Shown one piece after another: positions 1 to 8,452 of a stretch of 64,000 nt of DNA. The stretch is from SG8-40 sp963792855 (lineage in GTDB: Bacteria; Pseudomonadota; Gammaproteobacteria; Burkholderiales; Eutrophovitaceae), in NCBI GenBank assembly GCA_963792855.1, contig CAWBXZ010000005.1:682001-746000 (forward strand), in the 5' to 3' direction. The position numbers were made by a program, and so were the translations under genes. The number at the start of each line of letters is the position of its first letter. Position 1 is the stretch's first letter. A model generated the notes under the pieces. It did not search any database and was not told the origin of the DNA. It was given only the letters and a program-made list of their open reading frames with translations.

Positions 1-294
1 ATGGATGCCACGCCGGTGATTCTGATGGCGGTTCCGGTCATGCTTCCGCTGGTGAAAGCAGCGGGACTCGATCCCGTGCACTTTGGCGTATTGTTTTGCA
101 TCATGTGTGTCATCGGCCTGGTGACGCCACCGGTGGGCGTGGCGCTGTATGGCGTGGCAACGGTGACCCGGCTGCCGATGGAACGGGTGTTCTGGGCGAT
201 GCTGCCATTCTTCTTCGCGCTTCTTGGCGGCGTCGTGCTGCTGGTATTCTTTCCGCAGATCGTCACATTCCTGCCGGGGTTGCTGGTTCAGTAG
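1..294 (+). CDS. TRAP transporter large permease (DctM family), C-terminal fragment
   Basis: About 97 residues are visible and the gene begins outside the window, so the first ATG is probably an internal Met. The stretch DPVHFGVLFCIMCVIGLVTP followed by PVGVALYG is the signature of the last third of DctM-type permeases, which supply the ion-coupled translocation path of tripartite carboxylate uptake systems. Hydrophobic helices fill the rest (roughly residues 5-25, 30-55, 65-92). The small DctQ subunit and the binding protein would lie upstream. The AroE-like gene that follows by 73 bp could be co-transcribed. Confidence 0.85.
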   Translation: MDATPVILMAVPVMLPLVKAAGLDPVHFGVLFCIMCVIGLVTPPVGVALYGVATVTRLPMERVFWAMLPFFFALLGGVVLLVFFPQIVTFLPGLLVQ

Positions 295-367
295 AACCTG
301 GGTCGGAACAGCTGGCGCAGGCATCACAGAAAAGAACATCCTGAATGCAATCTGACGGGCAGATGAT

Positions 368-1165
368 ATGCACATAGACGGCAACACCCGGGTGTATGCC
401 GTCATCGGAGATCCGGTGACGGCCGTACGCTCGCCGGAATGGTTCAATACGCTGTTCGACAGGAACGGTGTCAACGCCGTGCTCATTGCATTGCAGGTAA
501 AGCGCGGTGATCTGGCGGCAGCGTTCGCCGGTCTGAAAACAATCGGCAATCTCGACGGGCTGGTCGTCACCATGCCCCACAAGAACGCGATGTGCGAATT
601 GCTTGACGAACTGGGGCCGGCCGCGCGCACCATCGGAGCCGTCAACGCGGCGCGCCGGTTGCCCGACGGGCGCTGGCTTGGCGATATGTTCGATGGTCGC
701 GGTTGCGTGCGGGGCTTGCTCGATCAGGGACATGAGGTTGCGGGGCGCCGGGTATTCCTGCTCGGCACCGGCGCCGCGGGATCGGCGGTTGCGTTTGCGC
801 TGGCCGAATCGGGCGTGAAGCAACTGACCATCGATGACCTTGACGATAGCCGCAGCGCGGCGGTTGCGCAGCGCGTGAAACAGGTGTTTCCCGAAGTGGA
901 CGTGCGGTCCGGAAAGCTGGACTCGGGCACTGCGCACGATGTGGTGATCAACGCAACACCGCTGGGAATGAAACCGGATGATCTCTTGCCGTTTGACCCG
1001 GCTTCGCTGCCGGAATCGACGCTGGTGGTCGATGTCATTACCAAGCCGGTAATGACGCCTTTGCTGGAGCGGGCCCGGCAACTCGGTCTGCGGACGCACT
1101 CCGGGAATCATATGCACGCGGGGCAGGCGGTCGAGGCGGCGCGATTCTTCGGCCTGAGCATCTGA
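368..1165 (+). CDS. shikimate dehydrogenase family protein (AroE-like)
   Basis: 265 residues, close to the usual AroE length. The N-terminal substrate domain has RSPEWFN where AroE has the SxSP motif, the catalytic-Lys motif is VTMPHKN, and DMFDGRG carries the conserved Asp. The C-terminal Rossmann domain opens with LLGTGAAGSA and includes VINATPLGMKP and the family-typical GNHMHAGQAVEAARFFG ending. Family members reduce 3-dehydroshikimate or quinate-like substrates with NAD(P)H. Position next to a TRAP carboxylate transporter suggests a catabolic (quinate/shikimate-like) paralogue rather than the housekeeping aroE. That functional reading is inference. Confidence 0.85.
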   Translation: MHIDGNTRVYAVIGDPVTAVRSPEWFNTLFDRNGVNAVLIALQVKRGDLAAAFAGLKTIGNLDGLVVTMPHKNAMCELLDELGPAARTIGAVNAARRLPDGRWLGDMFDGRGCVRGLLDQGHEVAGRRVFLLGTGAAGSAVAFALAESGVKQLTIDDLDDSRSAAVAQRVKQVFPEVDVRSGKLDSGTAHDVVINATPLGMKPDDLLPFDPASLPESTLVVDVITKPVMTPLLERARQLGLRTHSGNHMHAGQAVEAARFFGLSI

Positions 1166-1173
1166 GAGCAACG

Positions 1174-1582
1174 GTGCGGGTGCCTGGGCGAACTGCCGGT
1201 GGTGGGCGGCTGTTTGCCGCAGGACTGATTGTTCTTTTGAGCTGGGCATTTGGGGCAACGGCTGCGCCTGACGAAACCGCCCGCCGCGAGATCGAGTACT
1301 TGCTGACACGCCTCGAAACGTCGGGTTGCGAGTTCTTTCGCAACGGCGACTGGTACGACGCGGCCAGTGCCCGGCGGCATATCGAAAGAAAGTATGCCTG
1401 GCTCGTCAAAAGAGATCTTGTCTCGAGCGCCGAGCAGTTTATCGAACGTGCGGCAACGGAGAGCAGGCCGCAGTGGTGAGCGCTATCTTGTTCGTTGCCC
1501 GGACGAGCCCGCTATTCCGAGCGCCGTCTGGTTAAGTGAAGAGCTCAGCAAGCATCGCGAAGATCCCGGGGGACAGGATTAG
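1174..1582 (+). CDS. DUF5329 family secreted protein, broken by a +1 frameshift
   Basis: Starts at GTG 1174, 8 bp after aroE. A signal peptide (hydrophobic residues about 12-31, ending near ATAAPDE) is followed by the DUF5329 body: REIEYLLTRLETSGCEFFRN, then the AEQFIERAATES region. The first frame then hits a TGA at 1477-1479. The family-typical ending SGERYLVRCPDEPAIPSAVW continues in the next frame to TAG at 1580-1582. Removing one G of the GG at 1466-1467 restores one 135-residue protein of normal family layout. Function unknown. The export signal is inferred. Confidence 0.72.
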
Positions 1583-1602
1583 CGCGCCCCTGGTCAGAAA
1601 AA

Positions 1603-1622
1603 GGCCGCCCCGAGGGGCGGCC
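1603..1622 (-). terminator. rho-independent terminator of the DUF6502-DUF5666 operon
   Basis: Perfect 8-bp stem ggccgccc/gggcggcc with a 4-nt loop. Read on the minus strand it is followed directly by TTTTTCTG, and it lies about 30 bp past the stop of the DUF5666 gene. Confidence 0.8.
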
Positions 1623-1652
1623 AGAAAGTGAAGTGAGAGAGGGGAGGAACTC

Positions 1653-3149
1653 TCAGTCTTCGATTTCTACCTGCCGTACCGTATTGGTGCCGTCATTAAA
1701 AATGACTTTCACCAAGGTGCCCGGAACAGTGACACCCGCCGCGTTCGTTGTCGGTGCGGTCACCGAATTGAAAAACGTTGTTCGGGAAATGCCCAGGTCA
1801 TTCACGTCTACCCATTGAGGCGTGTCTGTGGGGTTACCTACGTTCAAGCTGAAGCCGAGTAAGGTGATCGCGGTTTCCGGTGACTCGGCTTCGACCGGTG
1901 CCTGAATGAAATGCCTGTCGCTGTTACTGCATCCACCCGCATCGATCTCGCTGGCCGTGACGACGGGCGATGGTCCACTGGAGATGAGTTGCCCGCGGAC
2001 CTGTACGCACTCGGTCGGGCTATTGTTCGGAAGCAGCCCATCCGTGAACACGTCGCGCTGGACTTCTACGACATAGTTGTTGTTGGCGATTTGCAGATCG
2101 AACGTCTGATCTGTCGTATTGCGATTCGTCGCAAAACCTTGAAGCCGGATTACCGAGCGCTTGTACTCAATCTTGCTGGCAACCAATTTTGATCCATCCC
2201 ACGTGCCTTCGGCTTCAATCTTGATGTTGTCTTTGAGGTCTTCGTCGATACCGCCCTCATACCGTGTTGAACCGTTTCTGGTCACCGGGACTCCGGCCAC
2301 AAAGAAGTCGCTGTCAGTTGGGGAGGCGACGCCGGACGTAAGGCCTTCAACTTCGAGCCGTCCGCCAGCGCCGGGAACAAAGGCGCTGTCTTCTTCATTT
2401 TCAACCTCGATCAGGCTCGCAACGAACTCGCCAGAGCCATTTATGCAGTTCGGCCGATTCGTGCAATGCACCTCAACGATGTCGCCATTACCGAACGTGG
2501 CGCCGCTCGGAAGGGTATTCGCTGCGGCTGCATTCACCAGTTGGTTGCCGACAAGGAATGTCGGGTCGGTAGCGCTTGTTCGAGCACTCACAATACCTCG
2601 AATCTCGTCAACTAGATCGGCGCCCATCTGTAGGGTATCGGCTTCCACCCGGGTTGCTCTTATATTCCCGCTCGTATCGCGTTGCCCATGAACTTCAACA
2701 AGTCTAGTAACGGTGATCGCGGCGAAATTGACGAGATTCGAGTAGATCGTACGGTCATCAACGAGCACGTTCTGGCCAAGCACACGAAAGCGCTGAGGAT
2801 TCTCGAGTGCGAAAATGTCAGTCACCTGACCGCGCACTTCGATTTCCGCTTCGACGCGCTGGGCGGTTCCCCTGATATTGTCGTCGTTGATTGTGCCGAT
2901 GACCTTGACGACCATCCCGTCCCTAAGGTCCGCCGCGGTCTTGGGTGTGTCGTCAATCGCAATATTGGCTGTGCTGTCTTCGAACTTGATGCCGTTGACA
3001 ATGACACTGCCTTTGGTCATCACGCCGGTGGCTACGATGCCGGTGCCGCCGATGCCGCCGCTGTCGACACCGCCCCCGCCGCCGCCTCCGCACGCGCCCA
3101 GCGCGATTAAGGATGCAAGCAGGAAAAAGTTGATTGTTAGGGATTTCAT
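1653..3149 (-). CDS. DUF5666 domain lipoprotein
   Basis: 498 residues from ATG 3149, which has a GAGGAG ribosome site 8 nt upstream. A GTG three codons earlier at 3158 would overlap the upstream stop as GTGA. The N-terminus is a lipoprotein signal ending in LIALGACGG, then a Gly run and the GGIGGTGI motif typical of DUF5666 proteins. The rest is repeated beta-rich segments of about 70 residues (for example MVVKVIGTIND, LVEVHGQRD, LEVEGLTSGV), consistent with tandem OB-like DUF5666 repeats. Predicted to be anchored in the outer membrane. Molecular role unknown. It follows the DUF6502 gene with overlapping ends, so the two are translationally coupled. Confidence 0.8.
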   Translation of the reverse strand: MKSLTINFFLLASLIALGACGGGGGGGVDSGGIGGTGIVATGVMTKGSVIVNGIKFEDSTANIAIDDTPKTAADLRDGMVVKVIGTINDDNIRGTAQRVEAEIEVRGQVTDIFALENPQRFRVLGQNVLVDDRTIYSNLVNFAAITVTRLVEVHGQRDTSGNIRATRVEADTLQMGADLVDEIRGIVSARTSATDPTFLVGNQLVNAAAANTLPSGATFGNGDIVEVHCTNRPNCINGSGEFVASLIEVENEEDSAFVPGAGGRLEVEGLTSGVASPTDSDFFVAGVPVTRNGSTRYEGGIDEDLKDNIKIEAEGTWDGSKLVASKIEYKRSVIRLQGFATNRNTTDQTFDLQIANNNYVVEVQRDVFTDGLLPNNSPTECVQVRGQLISSGPSPVVTASEIDAGGCSNSDRHFIQAPVEAESPETAITLLGFSLNVGNPTDTPQWVDVNDLGISRTTFFNSVTAPTTNAAGVTVPGTLVKVIFNDGTNTVRQVEIED

Positions 3150-3154
3150 GAAAG

Positions 3155-4031
3155 TCACTCCTCGTTGCCGGAATCGGTAATCCCCGAATCCAGGTTTGCT
3201 TCGAAATAGAAAATGCCCAGACCGGCGCGTGCGCGGCCTGTCCCCGCGGAAGCGGGGTTCACGTCGCGATCGTGCCGGGATAACCAGTTGTCCAGTTCTT
3301 CCATCAGTTCCTGTGCGCGTACGGCACTCAGCTCGCGAAACTTCTCGACGGCTTCGATTGGCAAGTTGTCGTACATGAGCTTGCGCTGAAAGCGCGGATG
3401 GTCCTTGTCGATCAGGTTGTGGTCGATGGTGTCGATGAGGTCGTAGACGTCCGCGCCGAGAATGGCCAGCTTGTCGCTGTCACTTTTTCGCGGAATGTAG
3501 GCGTGTTCGATGAGGACTTACGTTTCCATCGGCCGTGCGTGCGACGGTGCCGACGCGCAGCAACTCGTCCAGTACCGCGCGAGGTGGCATGTCGCCGCTA
3601 TAACGCCGCACCAGTTGCGCAAAGCTGACGTCGTCGCCTTCGGGGGGCAGGGTGCGCGGCTTACCGTCCTCGCCGCGAAATGCTTCGTCCCGGACCCAAC
3701 CAGACACGACTCGGGCCGCTCGGTTGTAGCGTTCGAGTGCTTCCTGATCGGATGCCGGTCCGGTTTCGGCCAGTTTCTGGATTTCCTTGCGGGTCAGCCC
3801 AGTGAGTACCGCAAGGCGCGAGATGGTCTGCTTGCGGCCAGGGATGGCAAATTCTTCCCGGGCCGATTGCACGTATGCCTGCTTGGCCAGATCGGCAAAT
3901 GCCTGAAATGGCACACCGTGCCGAAGGAGCACGCGGGCAAGAGCGCGAAGAATTCGCGCGACTGCCGCCATCAGCGCCCTGTCAGTTGTTCCGGACTGGG
4001 CAGGCGGCTCCGCAGGGGAATATGGGCTCAT
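3155..4031 (-). CDS. DUF6502 family protein, broken by a +1 frameshift
   Basis: Two frames together make one 291-residue DUF6502 protein. The N-terminal part (from 4031) contains ILRALARVLLRHGVPFQAFA and TISRLAVLTGLTRKEI, a winged-helix-like region. It runs out of frame after GNVS near 3515. The C-terminal part continues as LIEHAYIPRKSDSDKLAILG and ends ...ITDSGNEE at 3155. One extra C (plus-strand GG at 3514-3515) accounts for the shift, and 877 nt is 3n+1. Family members are often encoded beside DUF5666 lipoproteins, as here. A DNA-binding role is suggested by the N-terminal helices but not shown. Confidence 0.75.
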
Positions 4032-4606
4032 TTATCAGACACTTACCGGAAATTGGGAAAGGTGCATTTCCAAATATGGGAAAATATTCCCAAAAATGAC
4101 GAAGTGCGTCAAGCAGAAATCATGTTTTTTTCTGAACGGGGATCATTTCGAGGGCCAACCGGGTGGTGCAAGTGAGTGCTAACCCCCTGATGTTGGGTTG
4201 GTTTTGAGCAGTGTGAGCGTCAAGGCGGGGGCGACCGGCAACTGGTACCCGGTTCTTCGCCAGAAATGTTTGTGGAAGCGAAAACCGGATGTGGCGCGCG
4301 CGACTCGCGTACCTCGTCGCTTCTGGGGCGGAATTTTCCGGGACGGTGAAGGGTGGTACGTCGCTGTTACATCATGGCCGTGCGCGCAATGTCACAGGGG
4401 TGAACCTTCGGCAGGGCACTGAAGCGCACCGATGGCACGACGCGCTCAGCAAAAGGCCAAAGATGGATTGCGACGCGAGGGTGTCATTCGTGGAGTCGAA
4501 TCGAATGCTGGCGATATGCCCGCTTACGCCAACCGAGCGGGGAAGAGGCGGGATCGAGGCATTGCGCCCCTGATCCCGTGTTTCACGGGAAAACGACCCC
4601 GCGCAG
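4032..4606. promoter_or_regulatory. intergenic region with clustered TTGGGAA/TTCCCAA half-sites (4053-4095)
   Basis: The AT-richer first 65 bp directly upstream of the DUF6502 start hold four half-sites: TTGGGAAA, TTTCCAAA, ATGGGAAA and TTCCCAAAA. They alternate in orientation, as expected for an operator read by a dimeric regulator, possibly DUF6502 autoregulation. The remaining 500 bp up to the cytochrome gene hold only short unconvincing ORFs, and I see no gene or RNA there. Confidence 0.45.
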
Positions 4607-4867
4607 TTATTTCGCTCGTTGCGACAACGCCTTTATCACAACGGCCTTCTCGCTTGCATCCAGTTTCGGCGGATGTGTTTCGAGAAAGACGCTCAGATGC
4701 GCTGGCCGGTCCTTTTCCTGCACCGGCTCGAGCATGGCCTGCGCCATCGCAAACGTGTGGCACTGCGAGCACTTCGCATTGAATATTTCTTCACCCTTGC
4801 TTACGTCATCTGCCAATGTTGAAAGAGGCAACAGCATGCTGGCCAAAACAATAAAACGTGTGCTCAT
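4607..4867 (-). CDS. small periplasmic c-type cytochrome (86 aa)
   Basis: Start ATG 4867 (MSTRFIVLASMLLPLSTLAD) gives a clean signal peptide cleaved near LADD. A single haem site CSQCH follows KGEEIFNAK, then the short tail EKDRPAHLSVFLETHPPKLD. No obvious distal Met ligand segment beyond the early region is visible. The mature protein would be only about 66 residues. A paralogue of exactly the same length lies at 14031-14291. Probable electron carrier or haem sensor; partner unknown. It stands alone with no tight operon neighbour. Confidence 0.75.
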   Translation of the reverse strand: MSTRFIVLASMLLPLSTLADDVSKGEEIFNAKCSQCHTFAMAQAMLEPVQEKDRPAHLSVFLETHPPKLDASEKAVVIKALSQRAK

Positions 4868-4988
4868 AGCGCCCTCGTGTCGATACGGTAGAGAACAATT
4901 CTCAGCGTAGAGTCTCCGGCAACGTTTGATATCGGTCAACCTCCGGGTCGGCGATGTCAGCGGCAGCGGCCTCTTCTGGCCGGGTGTT

Positions 4989-5249
4989 CTAGCGGCGCCC
5001 GCGTACCGGGCGCTCCCGCGCTTCGTTCACGCGCAGCGACTGACCCATGTAGTCCTGTCCGTTAAGACCGGTAATGGCCGCTTCCGAGTGGCGGCGCCCC
5101 GGCATGTCGACGAATCCGAACCCCTTGGGTTTACCCGAAAACATTTCGCGCTTGATCTCGGTGGACTTGACCTGGCCGAACTGGGAAAACAATGTCGCCA
5201 GATCTGCTTCGGTCGCGTCCGGCGAGAGATTGCCTACAAAAATATTCAT
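4989..5249 (-). CDS. RNA-binding protein, single RRM domain
   Basis: 86 residues forming one RRM: RNP2 is NIFVGNLSPD at residues 2-11 and RNP1 is KGFGFVDM at about residues 42-49. A short basic tail (ARERPVRGRR) follows. Bacterial proteins of this kind are single-domain RNA-binding proteins often linked to cold response. The next gene upstream on the same strand is the helicase rhlE, 36 bp away, a common pairing for RNA remodelling. Start ATG 5249 is in the expected place for the family. Confidence 0.88.
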   Translation of the reverse strand: MNIFVGNLSPDATEADLATLFSQFGQVKSTEIKREMFSGKPKGFGFVDMPGRRHSEAAITGLNGQDYMGQSLRVNEARERPVRGRR

Positions 5250-5285
5250 AACGCGTTTCCTCTGGAACTCAATGATCTTTCGTGA

Positions 5286-6797
5286 TCAGTTGTCACGCTG
5301 GCTTGCGCCACCGAAAATCGAAGCGACCGCGCGCAGCGCGTTGTGAAACGGCCGGGATTGTGCGCTGGACTCCTGCGTGCGCGGCTGGCTTTCGGCGCCA
5401 GGACGCTTGCCCTTGCCGGCACCGCGCCGCCGCTTGCCGGAGTTGGAGGGCTGGCCGGATGCCTTGCCTTGCGCATCGCCTCCCGCCCTCGACGCCGGCT
5501 TGCCTTGCGAACCGCGGGATGACCGGTCACCCGGCTGCTTGGCATGTCCTGCGCGCCCGCCTGACGGCTTTTGTCCGGCAGGGCGCTTTGCGTTGCGATG
5601 CCCCGGGTTTGGCCTGCCGCGACCTGCATCGCGGCTGTCTTCCTCATCGGCTGCGTGATGCGACCCGGGTTCGAACCCGGGAACGATCACACTTTCGATG
5701 CGGTTGCGCGTGGTGCGCTCGATGTCGGCAAGCAGCGGTTTTTCCTCCCGGCAAACCAGCGACATGGCAACGCCGTTGCTGCCGGCGCGGCCGGTGCGTC
5801 CGATGCGGTGCACGTAATCTTCCGGCACATTGGGCAGCTCGTAATTGACCACGTGCGGCAACTCCTTGATGTCGAGTCCCCGCGCAGCGATGTCGGTGGC
5901 AACCAGTGCGCGCACCGTGCCGCGTTTGAAATCGTCCAGCGCCCGGGTGCGTGCCCCCTGGCTTTTGTTGCCATGAATGGCCGCTGCGGTAATGCCGTCC
6001 TTGCCGAGCTGGTCAGCCAGCCGGTTGGCACCGTGCTTGGTGCGCGTGAAGATCAGCACCTGCTGCCAGTTGCCCTTGCCGATCAGCGATGACAGCAATG
6101 CGCGCTTGCTCCCCTTGTCGACGGGGTGCACTACCTGTTTGATCAGATCGGCCGTGGTGCTCTCGCGGGCAACCGCGATTTCCGCGGGGGATGTGAGAAA
6201 CGAGTCGGCGAACTGGCGAATTTCACGCGGGAAGGTCGCCGAGAAGAAAAGGTTTTGCCGCTTCTTTGGCAATACTTCCAGCACGCGGCGAATGTCGTGA
6301 ATGAATCCCATGTCCAGCATGCGATCGGCTTCGTCGAGCACCAGTATCTCGACTTTCGAGAGGTCGACGGTGCGGCTGCGAACGTGATCGAGCAGGCGTC
6401 CGGGTGTTGCGACGAGAATGTCGACACCGCGCCGGAGTGTCTGGATCTGCGGGTTGATGTTCACGCCGCCGAATACGGTAGTGGACTTGATCTGCAAATG
6501 ACGGCCATAGGTTTTGACGCTTTGTTCGACCTGGGCGGCGAGCTCGCGCGTCGGTGTCAGGATGAGTGTGCGGATGTGCGGGCGCGGCAAAGGCTTCGCC
6601 GTCAGCAACTGCAATATCGGCAGTGCAAAGCTCGCGGTCTTGCCGGTTCCGGTCTGTGCGCCGACGAGGGCATCCCTGCCCTCGAGCACAACCGGGATCG
6701 CCTGGGTCTGGACCGGAGTGGGTTGGGTGTAGCCGGTATCGGCGACAGCGCGTACGAGCTCGGCACGCAGGCCGAGCGCTTCAAATGAAGTGCTAAT
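5286..6797 (-). CDS. rhlE: DEAD-box ATP-dependent RNA helicase RhlE, apparent ATT start
   Basis: Helicase core with AQTGTGKT (motif I), PTRELA (Ia), DEADRMLDMG (II), FSATFP (III), ATDIAARGLD (V) and HRIGRTGRAG (VI), then a basic low-complexity tail from about residue 380 typical of RhlE. The Q-motif region (FEALGLRAEL...GYTQPTPVQTQAIP) is in frame upstream of the first NTG codon at 6689, so the protein must start earlier. The only sensible site is ATT at 6797-6795, preceded by AGGAGA with 5-nt spacing, giving 503 residues. No ATG exists in frame. Role: ribosome assembly and RNA decay remodelling in the cytoplasm. Confidence 0.88.
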   Translation of the reverse strand: MSTSFEALGLRAELVRAVADTGYTQPTPVQTQAIPVVLEGRDALVGAQTGTGKTASFALPILQLLTAKPLPRPHIRTLILTPTRELAAQVEQSVKTYGRHLQIKSTTVFGGVNINPQIQTLRRGVDILVATPGRLLDHVRSRTVDLSKVEILVLDEADRMLDMGFIHDIRRVLEVLPKKRQNLFFSATFPREIRQFADSFLTSPAEIAVARESTTADLIKQVVHPVDKGSKRALLSSLIGKGNWQQVLIFTRTKHGANRLADQLGKDGITAAAIHGNKSQGARTRALDDFKRGTVRALVATDIAARGLDIKELPHVVNYELPNVPEDYVHRIGRTGRAGSNGVAMSLVCREEKPLLADIERTTRNRIESVIVPGFEPGSHHAADEEDSRDAGRGRPNPGHRNAKRPAGQKPSGGRAGHAKQPGDRSSRGSQGKPASRAGGDAQGKASGQPSNSGKRRRGAGKGKRPGAESQPRTQESSAQSRPFHNALRAVASIFGGASQRDN

Positions 6798-6802
6798 GAA
6801 AT

Positions 6803-6808
6803 TCTCCT
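6803..6808 (-). promoter_or_regulatory. Shine-Dalgarno AGGAGA that fixes the ATT start of rhlE
   Basis: AGGAGA lies 5 nt upstream of ATT 6797-6795. It is the only strong ribosome site near the family-expected N-terminus. Confidence 0.6.
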
Positions 6809-7036
6809 GGATCGGCCTGCAGAACGTTTATGCTCAGAACCGGTTCAGGCTGAAATAGCTGTAAAAGGTAATTCGGGGAAGGATGCAACCACGAAAGGCA
6901 GGTACGCGCACCGGATGTCGCGAGGTGATGCCTGCGGCGCACTATACAGACACTATCCCCGAATGTCTTGTTATTTGTGTTGTCTGTATGGCGACATGCA
7001 AGTCCGTCAGCCGGGTTCCGACGTGGCCGCCAAACA

Positions 7037-8452
7037 TCATCCGCTCGATTCGCTCTCTTCCCGGTGGGCGGAATCCGGCGTTCGGGAATTCGCATCGGTC
7101 GTCTGCATCTGCCGCGAGATCCGCCATGCCATGAAGCCGAGTACCGCGACACTGACGAACAGCGCAATCCATAGTCCGACCTTGCCGGCGTCCGCTCGCT
7201 GACGCGCGGCTTCCGGGCCGGCAAGTGTCAGCGGCGCACCGGCCGTTGCAACGCGGATTTCCGGCGCCGAGTCACTGCCCCAGTTCGGCACCAGCGTCTG
7301 CACCGGCAACGCATTGGGTTGCGCGCGGCTGTTGCCGTACACGAGCCGGAACGGCCCCGTTCCGCGTGCCGTGAAAATGATCTCGTGCGGTAGCCAGCCA
7401 AATTCGACACCGAGTGTTCCGGCGCCGATTCCGCCGCCTTGCTGGTTCACCCTGAACAGCCAGTACCGGTGCGCGCGTGGTGAGATGTGCACCGTCGCGT
7501 TTTCGATCGTCTGGCCGTCCTGGTGCAGACGATAGGCAATCGTTCGGGACACGCGCCGCCATTCTGCATTTTCCGTGTTGCGGGAAAGTATCTCTATCGG
7601 CGCAACCGCATTGTCCTGCGGCAGGCTGATTGTCAGTCTGTCGACCGGGAACATGCCGCCGATGTCGGCGACGTAATCGCCCTTGTTCCGCGGATCAGGC
7701 ACCGCCTCGACGCTTCTGGAAGCGGCTGTCAGCGGCGCGCGCTTGTCAACCGGTTGTGCATGCACGCGGTCGAGGCGTAACACCTTGCCTGTTTCGGGCC
7801 ATGTCAGGCGCAGGTATGTTCCGCCCCGCATGTTGATCGGAACACCGTTTTGTTCGAGCTGGTGCCCGCCCTGCGACAGCTTCACAAGTGGCGCATTGCG
7901 AACGACATACGACCAGTTCTTCAGGTCCTTGCTTGCCTCCACGTTCACGGTGCCAATGTAGCCGCCGGGCTGGTCGTCCCATTCGAGTTGCAGGGATGAA
8001 AACGTTTCGCGGCGCGAGGACAGATCGACCAGGTAGCCGAGCACTTCGTCGGGTCTGTCCTGCTGTCCGTGTGATTTGACCCGCAGGCTGACATCGCCGT
8101 TATGGGTCTCGAGCGCAATGTCGAGGTCCGCTGCCTGCGTGCCGTGCGCACCGCGCAGTGCGAAAAATGGCACCGATACGGCTGGCGGTTGTTCCGAATC
8201 AGCGACCAGCGGGCGAAACGCGTGCGGCACCACTTCGTCCGCCCCGTTGAACAGGCGCAGGTCGCGCAGATCAGCAAATGCGCTGCCGTCGTATACCGCT
8301 GGCGGAATCACGACGCGGTACAGTGCATCGGCGCCGGTGCCAGAGAGCGGCAGCGCGTAGGCAAAATCGCCCGGCGTCTCGGCAGCCAGTCCGGTCATGA
8401 CGTTGCAGTGCGTGCAAACGCCCAGTAACGCGGCGATCAGATGTCGTTTCAT
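7037..8452 (-). CDS. DUF3999 family protein
   Basis: 471 residues from ATG 8452 (MKRHLIAALLG), a signal peptide followed by AAETPGDFAYALPLSG. The body is beta-rich and matches the DUF3999 layout (YRVVIPPAVYDG near the start, LRLTWPETGKVLRLDRVHA in the middle). One C-terminal transmembrane helix (GLWIALFVSVAVLGFMAWRI) ends about 25 residues before the stop. Its start overlaps the stop of the DUF2339 gene as ATGA, so the two form one translational unit. This pairing recurs in proteobacteria. Likely an envelope pair; function unknown. Confidence 0.82.
   Translation of the reverse strand: MKRHLIAALLGVCTHCNVMTGLAAETPGDFAYALPLSGTGADALYRVVIPPAVYDGSAFADLRDLRLFNGADEVVPHAFRPLVADSEQPPAVSVPFFALRGAHGTQAADLDIALETHNGDVSLRVKSHGQQDRPDEVLGYLVDLSSRRETFSSLQLEWDDQPGGYIGTVNVEASKDLKNWSYVVRNAPLVKLSQGGHQLEQNGVPINMRGGTYLRLTWPETGKVLRLDRVHAQPVDKRAPLTAASRSVEAVPDPRNKGDYVADIGGMFPVDRLTISLPQDNAVAPIEILSRNTENAEWRRVSRTIAYRLHQDGQTIENATVHISPRAHRYWLFRVNQQGGGIGAGTLGVEFGWLPHEIIFTARGTGPFRLVYGNSRAQPNALPVQTLVPNWGSDSAPEIRVATAGAPLTLAGPEAARQRADAGKVGLWIALFVSVAVLGFMAWRISRQMQTTDANSRTPDSAHREESESSG

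Noticed and set aside
263..1309. 348-codon minus-strand ORF over aroE
   Set aside because: Shadow of aroE in high-GC DNA; Arg/His-rich translation without motifs.
4432..4782. Plus-strand ORFs between the DUF6502 and cytochrome genes
   Set aside because: Low-complexity translation overlapping the cytochrome antisense; no supporting signals.
5664..5681. Perfect 18-bp palindrome cccgggttcgaacccggg resembling a tRNA T-arm
   Set aside because: It lies inside the rhlE coding tail, and no acceptor, D or anticodon arms surround it, so it is not a tRNA. It could at most be a chance att-like site.
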